Shown here piece after piece: positions 8,491-13,365 of a DNA stretch of 13,365 nucleotides. The DNA is taken from the NCBI GenBank assembly GCA_947460085.1, contig CANHGA010000033.1, positions 1-13,365 of the forward strand, in the 5' to 3' direction. Position 1 is the stretch's first letter. Each line of letters begins with the position of its first letter. The notes under the pieces are model-generated. The model worked only from the letters and a program-made list of their open reading frames with translations. It made no database searches and had not been told where the DNA came from. The DNA comes from Synechococcaceae cyanobacterium. GTDB taxonomy: Bacteria; Cyanobacteriota; Cyanobacteriia; PCC-6307; Cyanobiaceae. Both the position numbers and the translations under genes were made by a program.

Positions 8491-8516
8491 ATTCCGATAA
8501 ACCATTCCGCTAAACC
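8491..8516. repeat. 13-bp tandem direct repeat ending exactly at a start codon
   Basis: ATTCCGATAAACC (8491-8503) is followed at once by ATTCCGCTAAACC (8504-8516), with one mismatch. The second copy ends on the base before the ATG of the small membrane protein. The two copies fill nearly all of the gap between the HlyD-type gene and that ATG, and they contain no recognisable Shine-Dalgarno motif. Confidence 0.85.
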
Positions 8517-8783
8517 ATGGAACGCTGGGATTGGGCTGAATTCTTGCCGCCGGAAGACCAAGGTCGGCGACGGCGCCAGCGGGCGCGGCAACGCCACAGG
8601 GCCCTGCTCAAGGAGCCCAGGACCTGGGTGGCAGTGCTGGTGGTGGCTGATGTCTGCCTGGTGCTGCTGCTCGGTTTTCGAACCGGTGCGGTGTTGGGGG
8701 GGATGGCACTCTTGCCCCTGCTGCTGACACCCCTACTGGCTGTCTTGATCTACTGGTTGGTCTGGTCGGAATTTCATCGTTAA
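8517..8783 (+). CDS. Small two-helix membrane protein of unknown function
   Basis: This 88-residue protein has an acidic/aromatic N-terminus (MERWDWAEF), a strongly basic stretch (RRRRQRARQRHR, residues 17-28) and two predicted membrane helices (about 36-54 and 57-81) with a short Gly-containing turn. By the positive-inside rule the basic N-terminus should stay in the cytoplasm, giving an N-in/C-in hairpin. It follows the HlyD-type gene by 28 bp on the same strand, so it may be the last gene of the secretion operon and a small accessory subunit. That role is only inferred. I do not recognise a named family. No clear ribosome binding site precedes it; the upstream bases are a tandem repeat. 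The stop is TAA at 8781-8783. Confidence 0.72.
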   Translation: MERWDWAEFLPPEDQGRRRRQRARQRHRALLKEPRTWVAVLVVADVCLVLLLGFRTGAVLGGMALLPLLLTPLLAVLIYWLVWSEFHR

Positions 8784-8807
8784 ACACCCTTTCATCGCTA
8801 GTCACCC
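8772..8807. repeat. 18-bp tandem direct repeat across two convergent stop codons
   Basis: TTTCATCGTTAAACACCC (8772-8789) is followed directly by TTTCATCGCTAGTCACCC (8790-8807), matching at 15 of 18 positions. The first copy holds the TAA of the rightward small membrane protein. The second holds the TAG (reverse strand, 8800-8798) of the leftward gene. The two genes thus end in adjacent copies of one short sequence. Confidence 0.8.
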
Positions 8808-9931
8808 TCGAGGTTTGCGCCGAGTCGGGAGAGTCCCTGGGAGAGCCAGGGCGGCAGGAGGTCTTTGGTATCTGGAAGCTTCACCTGCTTGATGGGGTAG
8901 TAGAGCAGCGCTGCCATCAGGGCATTGAGGGCATGGGGATCGCGCAGGTCGGAGGCCACCTGGGCCAGCTGATGGCGCATGGTGATGTCGTCGCTGCCGA
9001 GGGGGTCCTTGGCGAAGTCCGAGGCGATCAGATTGTCGGTGAGTTGGCCAAAGGGTGTGCGGTAGAGGGATTCCAGTTGGTCGGCCTGCACGTCGAGCCA
9101 GACCTGGGCCACTTGACGGCGACTGCGGTTGAGGTCGCGGCCCACCTCGGGGTCGTGGGGGTCAATGGCGTACAGGTTGATCAAGGCACTCACCCTTCCG
9201 AGGAAGGCGGCATCGCCAATCAGGGCCATGCAGGCGTCGCCGGTGATGGGGGCCAAAATCGGCAGGGGGCTGGCGGCTATCGCGGCCATGGGCCGCCCTG
9301 GCTGGAGCCGGGGGAGGGATTGGGCCATGGTTGGCTCCAGCGGGTCGACGATGGCTGGATCACACCGCTCCGCATAGAGGGGTAGCAGCCAGCTGGGTAG
9401 GTGGTGGAAGGGGTCGGTGACCTGCAACCCCTCCCGATCGATGTAGGGCAGCAGGGCTAGCAGCACGTTGAGACTGCCGCTCCGCTCAAAGCCGCCGAGG
9501 AGGTACTCGGATAGGGATGCTTTCCAGGCGGTTTCAGCCCCGTCAAGGGGAAGGGCCGGCAGAACTCCCTTTAAAAACTTGCGATACACCGCACCAACAT
9601 CCCCCTCAAACAGGGCTTCGAGGCCGTCCACCGGCGTTGCCAGCCACAGGCGGCTCAGGCAGGTGCGGGCCGAGCGAGCGGATTCGAGCGCTGCCTGGTC
9701 GGGGCGCTCGATCACGGCCGTGGCGATGGCATCGAGCCTGGCCACCGACCAGGGGGTGATCACCTGGTCCGAGGGCTCCAGGCCCAGGTGGCCGTCGGGG
9801 TCTTGATGGTTCGTTGTGCCGTTGACCCCCTTGGAGATCCCTTCGCTGCCCTGGTTCTTGAAGTGAACCGAGGGGGGGGGCTCCCGGTGGTGGGGACGGC
9901 CCCAGCCCAACCGCTGGAGCAAAGTTGCCAT
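8798..9931 (-). CDS. Unrecognised 377-residue protein built from a duplicated helical domain
   Basis: I do not recognise this family. The sequence shows an internal duplication: residues about 63-188 and about 245-369 align along their length. In the first copy, LSRLWLATPVDGLEALF, then LNVLLALLPY, then HLPSWLLPLY; in the second, VAQVWLDVQADQLESLY, LNALMAALLYY, LLPPWLSQGL. The spacing and order agree, and both are rich in predicted helices. There is no signal peptide or membrane segment, and the N-terminal 45 residues look disordered. The gene lies 21 nt downstream of the TPR-glycosyltransferase gene on the same strand, suggesting one transcript and a linked role in glycan or surface-protein synthesis (inference). 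The ATG at 9931 has no strong ribosome binding site. The gene converges on the secretion operon with 14 bp between stops. Confidence 0.8.
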   Translation of the reverse strand: MATLLQRLGWGRPHHREPPPSVHFKNQGSEGISKGVNGTTNHQDPDGHLGLEPSDQVITPWSVARLDAIATAVIERPDQAALESARSARTCLSRLWLATPVDGLEALFEGDVGAVYRKFLKGVLPALPLDGAETAWKASLSEYLLGGFERSGSLNVLLALLPYIDREGLQVTDPFHHLPSWLLPLYAERCDPAIVDPLEPTMAQSLPRLQPGRPMAAIAASPLPILAPITGDACMALIGDAAFLGRVSALINLYAIDPHDPEVGRDLNRSRRQVAQVWLDVQADQLESLYRTPFGQLTDNLIASDFAKDPLGSDDITMRHQLAQVASDLRDPHALNALMAALLYYPIKQVKLPDTKDLLPPWLSQGLSRLGANLEGD

Positions 9932-9952
9932 GGCTGGACAAGGCGGGGGAGC

Positions 9953-11296
9953 TCACCTTTGACCGTAGGGAGGGAATCCATCGCGGAAGGCTGCTAACAG
10001 CTGATCGACAGCGCCGTTCCAGTCGCCCCCACGTCCCTGGCGAAACAGGCGCAAGCTCGGATACCAGGGTGTTGTGGGCGTTGCACTGAGCCAGCGGGGG
10101 TCGGCACTCCAGGGCAGCAGTACCCAGCCAGGCCTCCCCATGGCCCCCACCAGGTGGGCCATGGCCGTGTCCACGGTGATGACCAAATCCAGTTGGGCCA
10201 GTACCCGGGCGGTGGTGGCAAAGCCTTCGAGGGAGAGGCCCGGATCCAGCAGCTCCAGGGCCAGGGCCCGGTGGCGGGCCTGGTCGGAGCCGAATTGCAG
10301 GTCGTAAATCAGGGCTCCCTGCTGCTTGAGGCCTTCTACGAGCCGCCAAAGCTCCCGCTCCGGCAGGGTTCGCTTCTGGTATTCCCGGGCGCAGAAGGGA
10401 TCGTCGAGTTTGCGGCCCGCCGCCGATACCAGGCCAATGGCTGGGCCGGTGCCCGCGGCCCACTCCGTCTGCGAAGAGGCCCTGGGCAGCCAGCGGGGCG
10501 TTCCACTCCAGAGGGGGGAGCGCAGGTAGCCCATTTCCAGCCCTGATGGCAGGGCCTGATCCCCGCCGAGGGCGTGGGGGAGCTCGAGGAGGGAAAGGCC
10601 CTGGCTTGCTCTGCTCGTTGCTGGGGGTTTGGGAAGAATCCGGGGGGGATCGCTCAGCCAGGCCAGCCCTTCGATCAACAGGTTCACTAGGGCCGGTTCA
10701 ATCAGCAGCTGCACCCCTCCCTTTAGGCCAGCGGCCTGGCGCCGCCGCACCAGGTCGGGAAGGAAGCGCACAAATTGGAGGCTGTCGCCAAAGCCCTGTT
10801 CGCTCACCAGGATCAGGTCGCTCACCAGGACCAGGTCCCCCATCAGGGATGGGGGACTCGTTCGGGTGGGGGCAGTTCTGGGAGGGATGGTTCGGGCGGC
10901 CATCAAGGCAAAGGCCTCGCCGTAGCGCTCCAGGCCCATCAGCAGCTGGCTGTGGGCCCAAAGATTGGCCTGGCCATCAGGGGAGGCCAGGGGGATTTGC
11001 TGGGCCAGGAGCTGGTGGAGCTCCAGGGCTTCGTCGAATTGGTTGAGGTCCCGCAGGCAGCTGGCCAGGCCGCGAAGGCTGATGGCGCAGTCGGGTTGAA
11101 GGGCTAGGGCTCGGCGATAGCAGCGATGGGCGGCTTCCGGCAGGTCGGCCAACCACAGGGCATTGGCCTGGTTGGCCAGGAAGCGGTGGTCCGAGGGCAC
11201 CAGCGCCGCCAGCTCGGCGTAGGCCGCGGCGGCGGCAAGCCACGACCCCTGCTGCTGCAGGTGCTTGGCCAGCTCCAGGCGTTGATGGGGGGACAA
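9953..11296 (-). CDS. TPR protein with C-terminal GT9/GT41-like glycosyltransferase fold
   Basis: This 447-residue protein starts with about three to four TPR-like helix pairs (1-135; for example ALWLADLPEAAHRCYRRALALQPD) and then a Pro/Thr-rich linker (137-150). The C-terminal part (about 155-440) resembles bacterial TPR-linked glycosyltransferases of the heptosyltransferase/OGT fold: SEQGFGDSLQFVRFLP (165-180) near the front, then GLV, LAQLDLVITVDTAMAHLVGAMGRPGWVLLP (367-396) and WYPSLRLFRQ (411-420) in the donor-binding half. A probable role is glycosylation of a protein or surface polymer. The start is probably TTG at 11296: GGAGG (complement of 11307-11311) precedes it by 10 nt, no ATG or GTG occurs before the in-frame stop upstream, and the first TPR helix begins right after it. 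Residues 153-164 carry a six-residue duplication (DLVLVS/DLILVS). Confidence 0.85.
   Translation of the reverse strand: MSPHQRLELAKHLQQQGSWLAAAAAYAELAALVPSDHRFLANQANALWLADLPEAAHRCYRRALALQPDCAISLRGLASCLRDLNQFDEALELHQLLAQQIPLASPDGQANLWAHSQLLMGLERYGEAFALMAARTIPPRTAPTRTSPPSLMGDLVLVSDLILVSEQGFGDSLQFVRFLPDLVRRRQAAGLKGGVQLLIEPALVNLLIEGLAWLSDPPRILPKPPATSRASQGLSLLELPHALGGDQALPSGLEMGYLRSPLWSGTPRWLPRASSQTEWAAGTGPAIGLVSAAGRKLDDPFCAREYQKRTLPERELWRLVEGLKQQGALIYDLQFGSDQARHRALALELLDPGLSLEGFATTARVLAQLDLVITVDTAMAHLVGAMGRPGWVLLPWSADPRWLSATPTTPWYPSLRLFRQGRGGDWNGAVDQLLAAFRDGFPPYGQR
10802..10837. repeat. 18-bp tandem duplication inside the TPR-glycosyltransferase gene
   Basis: GCTCACCAGGATCAGGTC (10802-10819) and GCTCACCAGGACCAGGTC (10820-10837) are adjacent, in frame and differ at one base. 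They encode DLILVS and DLVLVS just before the conserved SEQGFGD motif. Homologous proteins normally have a single beta strand at this place, so this looks like a recent slip or duplication that keeps the frame. Confidence 0.85.
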
Positions 11297-11325
11297 GCAA
11301 TCGCCGCCTCCCCAGCGTGAAGTCG

Positions 11326-11339
11326 GTAAATGAATTTAC
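11326..11339. promoter_or_regulatory. 14-bp palindrome, possible operator
   Basis: GTAAATGAATTTAC has perfect 6-bp arms around a 2-bp centre. It lies about 30 bp before the TTG start of the leftward gene, where a repressor or activator site or a -10 region would be expected. No known regulator motif is recognised. Confidence 0.35.
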
Positions 11340-11364
11340 AAATGCCTTGTCACGAATGTGCAGC

Positions 11365-11417
11365 GGATCGGATGCTGATTGGGTCAACCGAAAGGAATCA
11401 AAGGCTGATTCCGATCC
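11365..11417. repeat. Two inverted repeats sharing a right arm
   Basis: GGAATCA (11394-11400) pairs with TGATTCC (11406-11412) around AAGGC. GGATCGG (11365-11371) pairs with CCGATCC (11411-11417). The right arms overlap by two bases, so the two stems compete or stack. GCTGATT also recurs directly at 11374-11380 and 11404-11410. The block ends 21 bp before the ATG at 11439, so it could be an operator or part of a structured leader. Confidence 0.4.
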
Positions 11418-11438
11418 CTACGCAACGGATAACACTCT

Positions 11439-11864
11439 ATGTCCAGCTCCACCCAGGCCATTGGCCAAAGCCTGTTTGATTTCCTTGATGGAAAGAATGC
11501 TTTTGAAAAACTCGATTCCATTCGCAATGGCGATCTCGGCCGGGAGATCAATCGCTATGTCCACGACCAGCTTGAGCGGTTCCATATTGGTTCCTTTCAG
11601 GATTCCCAAGGAGAACAGCTGACCGGTTTGGGTGGTTCCCATGCTGGTGGCGCCCACGGCGGTTGTTCCACGGGCGATGCCGTTGTCTTTGGTGCTGCGG
11701 CTGGTGCTGGTGCCACGGGCCACGGCCATGGTGATCTCGTGGGCGGCCAGGAGCATCAGGTCCATAGCCAGGTTGATCTCAGCCCATCCCTCGGCGGCAT
11801 GGATAGTGATTTGGTGGGTGATAGCCATCCCACGGAGCAGATCTTCAAGTCTCACCGCGGATGA
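11439..11864 (+). CDS. Gly/His-rich 141-residue protein of unknown function
   Basis: I do not recognise this protein. Residues 1-55 form a charged, helix-like region (SLFDFLDGKNAFEKLDSIRN onward). Residues about 62-105 are rich in Gly, Ala and His with repeated GG pairs (LGGSHAGGAHGG, GAAAGAGATGHGHGD) and the only Cys (residue 75). The tail is polar and acidic. There is no signal peptide or membrane helix. The start is fixed by an in-frame TAA nine bases upstream; only a weak GGAT (11427-11430) serves as ribosome binding site. Its stop overlaps the ATG of the DUF6165 gene (ATGA), which strongly favours this frame. The opposite strand is also open over most of the same span, so some doubt remains. 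A leader-plus-Gly-rich layout would suit a secreted peptide precursor, but that is speculation. Confidence 0.6.
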   Translation: MSSSTQAIGQSLFDFLDGKNAFEKLDSIRNGDLGREINRYVHDQLERFHIGSFQDSQGEQLTGLGGSHAGGAHGGCSTGDAVVFGAAAGAGATGHGHGDLVGGQEHQVHSQVDLSPSLGGMDSDLVGDSHPTEQIFKSHRG

Positions 11865-12253
11865 CTGGCTGTCGTTGCCTGATCCCAGTTTCCCTGGGGG
11901 AATTGCTCGATAAGATCACCATTCTGGAGATCAAGGTCCTTCACCTGTGTGGTGAAGGACTGGCCCACGGGATGCAGGAATTGTCTTTGCTGCGCCAGGT
12001 CTTGGGGGATCTGGCGTTTCCCGTGGAGCAAGAGAGATTTTCAGATCTTAAGAGCATCAATCAATCACTTTGGACCATTGAAGATGCCATTCGTGATAAG
12101 GAGAGGCAGGGCCAGTTTGATGCCGAATTTGTGGAACTTGCTCGCCAGGTGTATCTCCAGAACGACAGGCGTGCAGCCCTCAAGCGCCAGATCAACCAGG
12201 TCTACGGCTCTGAGTTGTGCGAAGAAAAGGCCTATGCCAGTTACGCCAGTTGA
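11861..12253 (+). CDS. DUF6165 family protein
   Basis: This 130-residue soluble protein fits the DUF6165 family as I remember it: an opening VSLGELLDKITILEIK (residues 10-25), a central helical region, and the block LWTIEDAIRDKE, FDAEFVELARQVYLQNDRRAALKRQIN and GSELCEEKAYASY (residues about 70-129). Length is normal for the family. The function is not known to me; such genes often sit near TPR or glycosyltransferase genes, as here. The ATG overlaps the stop of the upstream gene (ATGA), so translation is coupled. The first eight residues (MTGCRCLI) are longer than the usual short lead-in, so the family homology starts a few residues in. Codon use is less GC-rich than in the secretion operon. 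Confidence 0.85.
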   Translation: MTGCRCLIPVSLGELLDKITILEIKVLHLCGEGLAHGMQELSLLRQVLGDLAFPVEQERFSDLKSINQSLWTIEDAIRDKERQGQFDAEFVELARQVYLQNDRRAALKRQINQVYGSELCEEKAYASYAS

Positions 12254-12436
12254 TTGCCTATGCACGATGGCTTTCAGGATGACGTTGTCGGATCGTGGTG
12301 CATGGCTTGGCGCCCAAGCTTGAAGGCGAAAATGAGTCGATACTGAACTCTCGCTCTCGGCAACCTCTGATGCGGAACTGGCTGCCCCCCGGGCAGCTGG
12401 ACATCTCTGGTCACCACCCCCAAGCCCACCGTCTCC
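12254..12436. other. Intergenic spacer with a GC-rich hairpin
   Basis: This 183-bp stretch lies between the DUF6165 stop and the next rightward ATG. I see no gene, tRNA or riboswitch in it. It holds a weak inverted repeat CACGAT (12263-12268)/ATCGTG (12292-12297) and a stronger GC-rich hairpin near its end. It may contain the promoter of the AAA-domain gene, but no clear -35/-10 pair stands out. Confidence 0.5.
12381..12397 (+). terminator. GC-rich hairpin, possible terminator or leader structure
   Basis: GCTGCCC (12381-12387) and GGGCAGC (12391-12397) form a perfect 7-bp stem with a CCC loop. No run of T follows, so it is not a classic intrinsic terminator. It lies 39 bp before the ATG at 12437 and could instead affect that gene's message. 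Confidence 0.3.
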
Positions 12437-13365
12437 ATGACCTCCCCAACCCAGGAGCTTGACGCTCCTGCCCTGCGCCGCCTGGCTCCCTACCTGGTGG
12501 GCTCAGCCCGGCGTGGCGTGGTTGGGGGCAGTCGCTACGCCGTCAAGCTTCGAGCAGCTTTGGCCAAGGCTGCTCAGGACCCTTTGCGGCGGCCTGTGCT
12601 GATTAGTGGCGAGCCTGGGCTGGAAAAGGACAACCTGGCTGCGCTTGTCCATTTCGGCTCGAGCGACCGGCGCCATGTCTTGATTCGCGTCGACACCAGC
12701 CTGCTGCGCGCCGATGGCGGTGAGTTGTTTCACGGTTCCCCAAGCCAGGGGCCGCCGTTGCTGGAGTGCATCGGTCAGGGATGTGTGCTGCTGGATCGCT
12801 TCGATGCCGCTGCCCCCGAGCTACGGGCCCTGTTGATTGAGCTGGCCCGCACGGGCCAATGGCCCGGCTGCAGCGAACCATTTCAAGGTCGGTTGCTGTT
12901 CACCGCCGAGGCGAGTGTGCCGGAACTGGAAGGTCTCTGCGACCAAATCCGGGTACCTCCCCTACGGGTGCGCCGCCAAGACCTGGGGGATTGGATTGGT
13001 TACTCCCTGCGGCGCCGTGCCCGCCAATTGGGCTGGCCCAATCCACCCCAGGTGCCCGCCAATGTGGTGAAGCGACTCCAAAGCCACGACTTCCCCAACA
13101 ACCTGCGGGAACTGGATGTGGTGATCAACCGGGCGCTGCTGCAGGCCAAGGCCTCCGCCGTTCACGGTGCGTTGCCCGATCTCCTGCCAGAAGATGTCTT
13201 TTGGCTCCTAAGCCGCCCAAGCAATCTGCGTTTCGATATCTGGCGCTGGAAGCCGAGGCTGAGGGAGTGGATGCGCTCCCCTTGGCTCTGGAATGGCCTG
13301 TTGTTTGGCTTGGTGAGTTGGTTGTTTGTGCTGGTGAATGGGGCCCTGTGGCTTGGTCCCCAGGA
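12437..13365 (+). CDS. Degenerate sigma-54-activator-like AAA+ protein with membrane segment, partial (C-terminus beyond the right edge)
   Basis: The frame is open for 309 codons from the ATG to the window end. Residues about 20-230 follow the sigma-54 activator AAA+ plan: PVLISGEPGLEKDN (53-66) in the Walker A place (normally GESGTGKE; K64 is kept), CVLLDRFD (116-123) in the Walker B place without the usual D-E pair, RLLFTAEAS (152-160) as the sensor strand, IRVPPLRVRRQDL (171-183) and FPNNLREL (219-226). The GAFTGA loop that contacts sigma-54 is missing (ELFHGSPSQG, 96-105). A membrane helix starts near W283. ATP use is therefore doubtful and sigma-54 contact unlikely. Cyanobacteria have related genes annotated as sigma-54-interacting regulators with Fe-S membrane domains; whether this one continues that way cannot be seen. 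An in-frame stop at 12368-12370 bounds the start, and no clear ribosome binding site is visible. Confidence 0.82.
   Translation, partial: MTSPTQELDAPALRRLAPYLVGSARRGVVGGSRYAVKLRAALAKAAQDPLRRPVLISGEPGLEKDNLAALVHFGSSDRRHVLIRVDTSLLRADGGELFHGSPSQGPPLLECIGQGCVLLDRFDAAAPELRALLIELARTGQWPGCSEPFQGRLLFTAEASVPELEGLCDQIRVPPLRVRRQDLGDWIGYSLRRRARQLGWPNPPQVPANVVKRLQSHDFPNNLRELDVVINRALLQAKASAVHGALPDLLPEDVFWLLSRPSNLRFDIWRWKPRLREWMRSPWLWNGLLFGLVSWLFVLVNGALWLGPQ

Larger units (their letters stand above)
11297..11438. promoter_or_regulatory. Divergent control region with palindrome and overlapping inverted repeats
   Basis: This 142-bp spacer lies between the leftward TPR-glycosyltransferase gene and the rightward Gly/His-rich gene, and is richer in A+T than its surroundings. 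It contains the palindrome GTAAAT-GA-ATTTAC (11326-11339), the inverted repeat GGAATCA/TGATTCC (11394-11400, 11406-11412; 5-nt loop) and a wider pair GGATCGG/CCGATCC (11365-11371, 11411-11417). On the reverse strand a weak -10-like TAAATT overlaps the palindrome. No strong -35/-10 pair is evident. The arrangement fits a shared, regulated promoter region (inference). Confidence 0.5.

Noticed and set aside
9606..10463. 285-codon reverse-strand frame overlapping the TPR-glycosyltransferase and 377-residue genes
   Set aside because: It is an out-of-frame reading of two genes that both have good internal evidence; its product is low-complexity Pro/Gly/Arg.
11418..11855. Reverse-strand open frame of 145 codons opposite the Gly/His-rich gene
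   Set aside because: It shares codon boundaries with the forward frame, whose purine-N-pyrimidine pattern makes the antisense frame look open and protein-like. Its start would lie only 5 bp from the DUF6165 start with no room for promoters, whereas the forward frame has an ATGA overlap with that gene.
12263..12297. Inverted repeat CACGAT/ATCGTG downstream of the DUF6165 gene as a terminator
   Set aside because: The arms are only 6 bp with a 23-nt loop and no T-run follows, so it could easily occur by chance.
12437..13140. Functional sigma-54-dependent transcription activator
   Set aside because: The GAFTGA loop is absent and both Walker motifs are altered. A probable cyanobacterial host would have no sigma-54 to activate.
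1..13365. CRISPR array, tRNA or rRNA genes, insertion sequence or prophage
   Set aside because: No regularly spaced identical repeats, no recognisable tRNA or rRNA motifs, no transposase or integrase motifs and no terminal inverted repeats were seen.

Overview
The window is GC-rich and gene-dense. It most likely comes from a picocyanobacterium of the Synechococcus/Cyanobium type. That is inferred from gene content, not from a marker gene: a cytoplasmic PpiC-type isomerase coupled to a type I secretion ABC exporter that carries an N-terminal cyclic-nucleotide-binding-like domain and a degenerate C39-like domain, a DUF6165 gene beside a TPR-glycosyltransferase gene, and a membrane-linked, degenerate sigma-54-activator-like AAA protein. 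No rRNA, tRNA, CRISPR array, insertion sequence or phage gene was seen.

Left part (1-8783). A partial reverse-strand gene of unknown function (1-316) faces a forward operon across an 82-bp divergent spacer. The operon starts with a large fused glycosyltransferase (399-3293: two beta-sandwich-like N-terminal domains, a GT2 domain and a GT4-like domain). It continues with a PpiC-type prolyl isomerase (3293-4093), a 1000-residue type I secretion ABC transporter (4090-7092), an HlyD-type membrane fusion protein (7094-8488) and a small two-helix membrane protein (8517-8783). The genes overlap or nearly touch (TGATG, ATGA, 1-nt gap), so they are probably co-transcribed. Together they look like an export machine for a protein or peptide, linked to glycan synthesis or protein glycosylation. 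No obvious RTX cargo is adjacent, and an outer-membrane TolC partner would have to be encoded elsewhere.

Middle part (8798-11296). Two reverse-strand genes converge on that operon. The upstream one encodes a TPR protein with a C-terminal GT9/GT41-like glycosyltransferase fold and probably starts at TTG. The downstream one encodes a 377-residue protein that I do not recognise but that clearly consists of two copies of a domain of roughly 125 residues.

Right part (11297-13365). A divergent control region of about 140 bp holds a palindrome and two overlapping inverted repeats. It is followed by a forward pair: a Gly/His-rich 141-residue protein of unknown function, translationally coupled (ATGA) to a DUF6165 gene. 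This part is visibly less GC-rich than the rest. After a 183-bp spacer with a GC-rich hairpin, a gene begins that runs off the right edge. Its first 230 or so residues follow the sigma-54-activator AAA+ fold, but with eroded Walker and GAFTGA motifs, and a membrane segment comes next.

Short tandem duplications recur through the window (periods of 12, 13 and 18 bp), both inside coding regions in multiples of three and exactly at gene boundaries.
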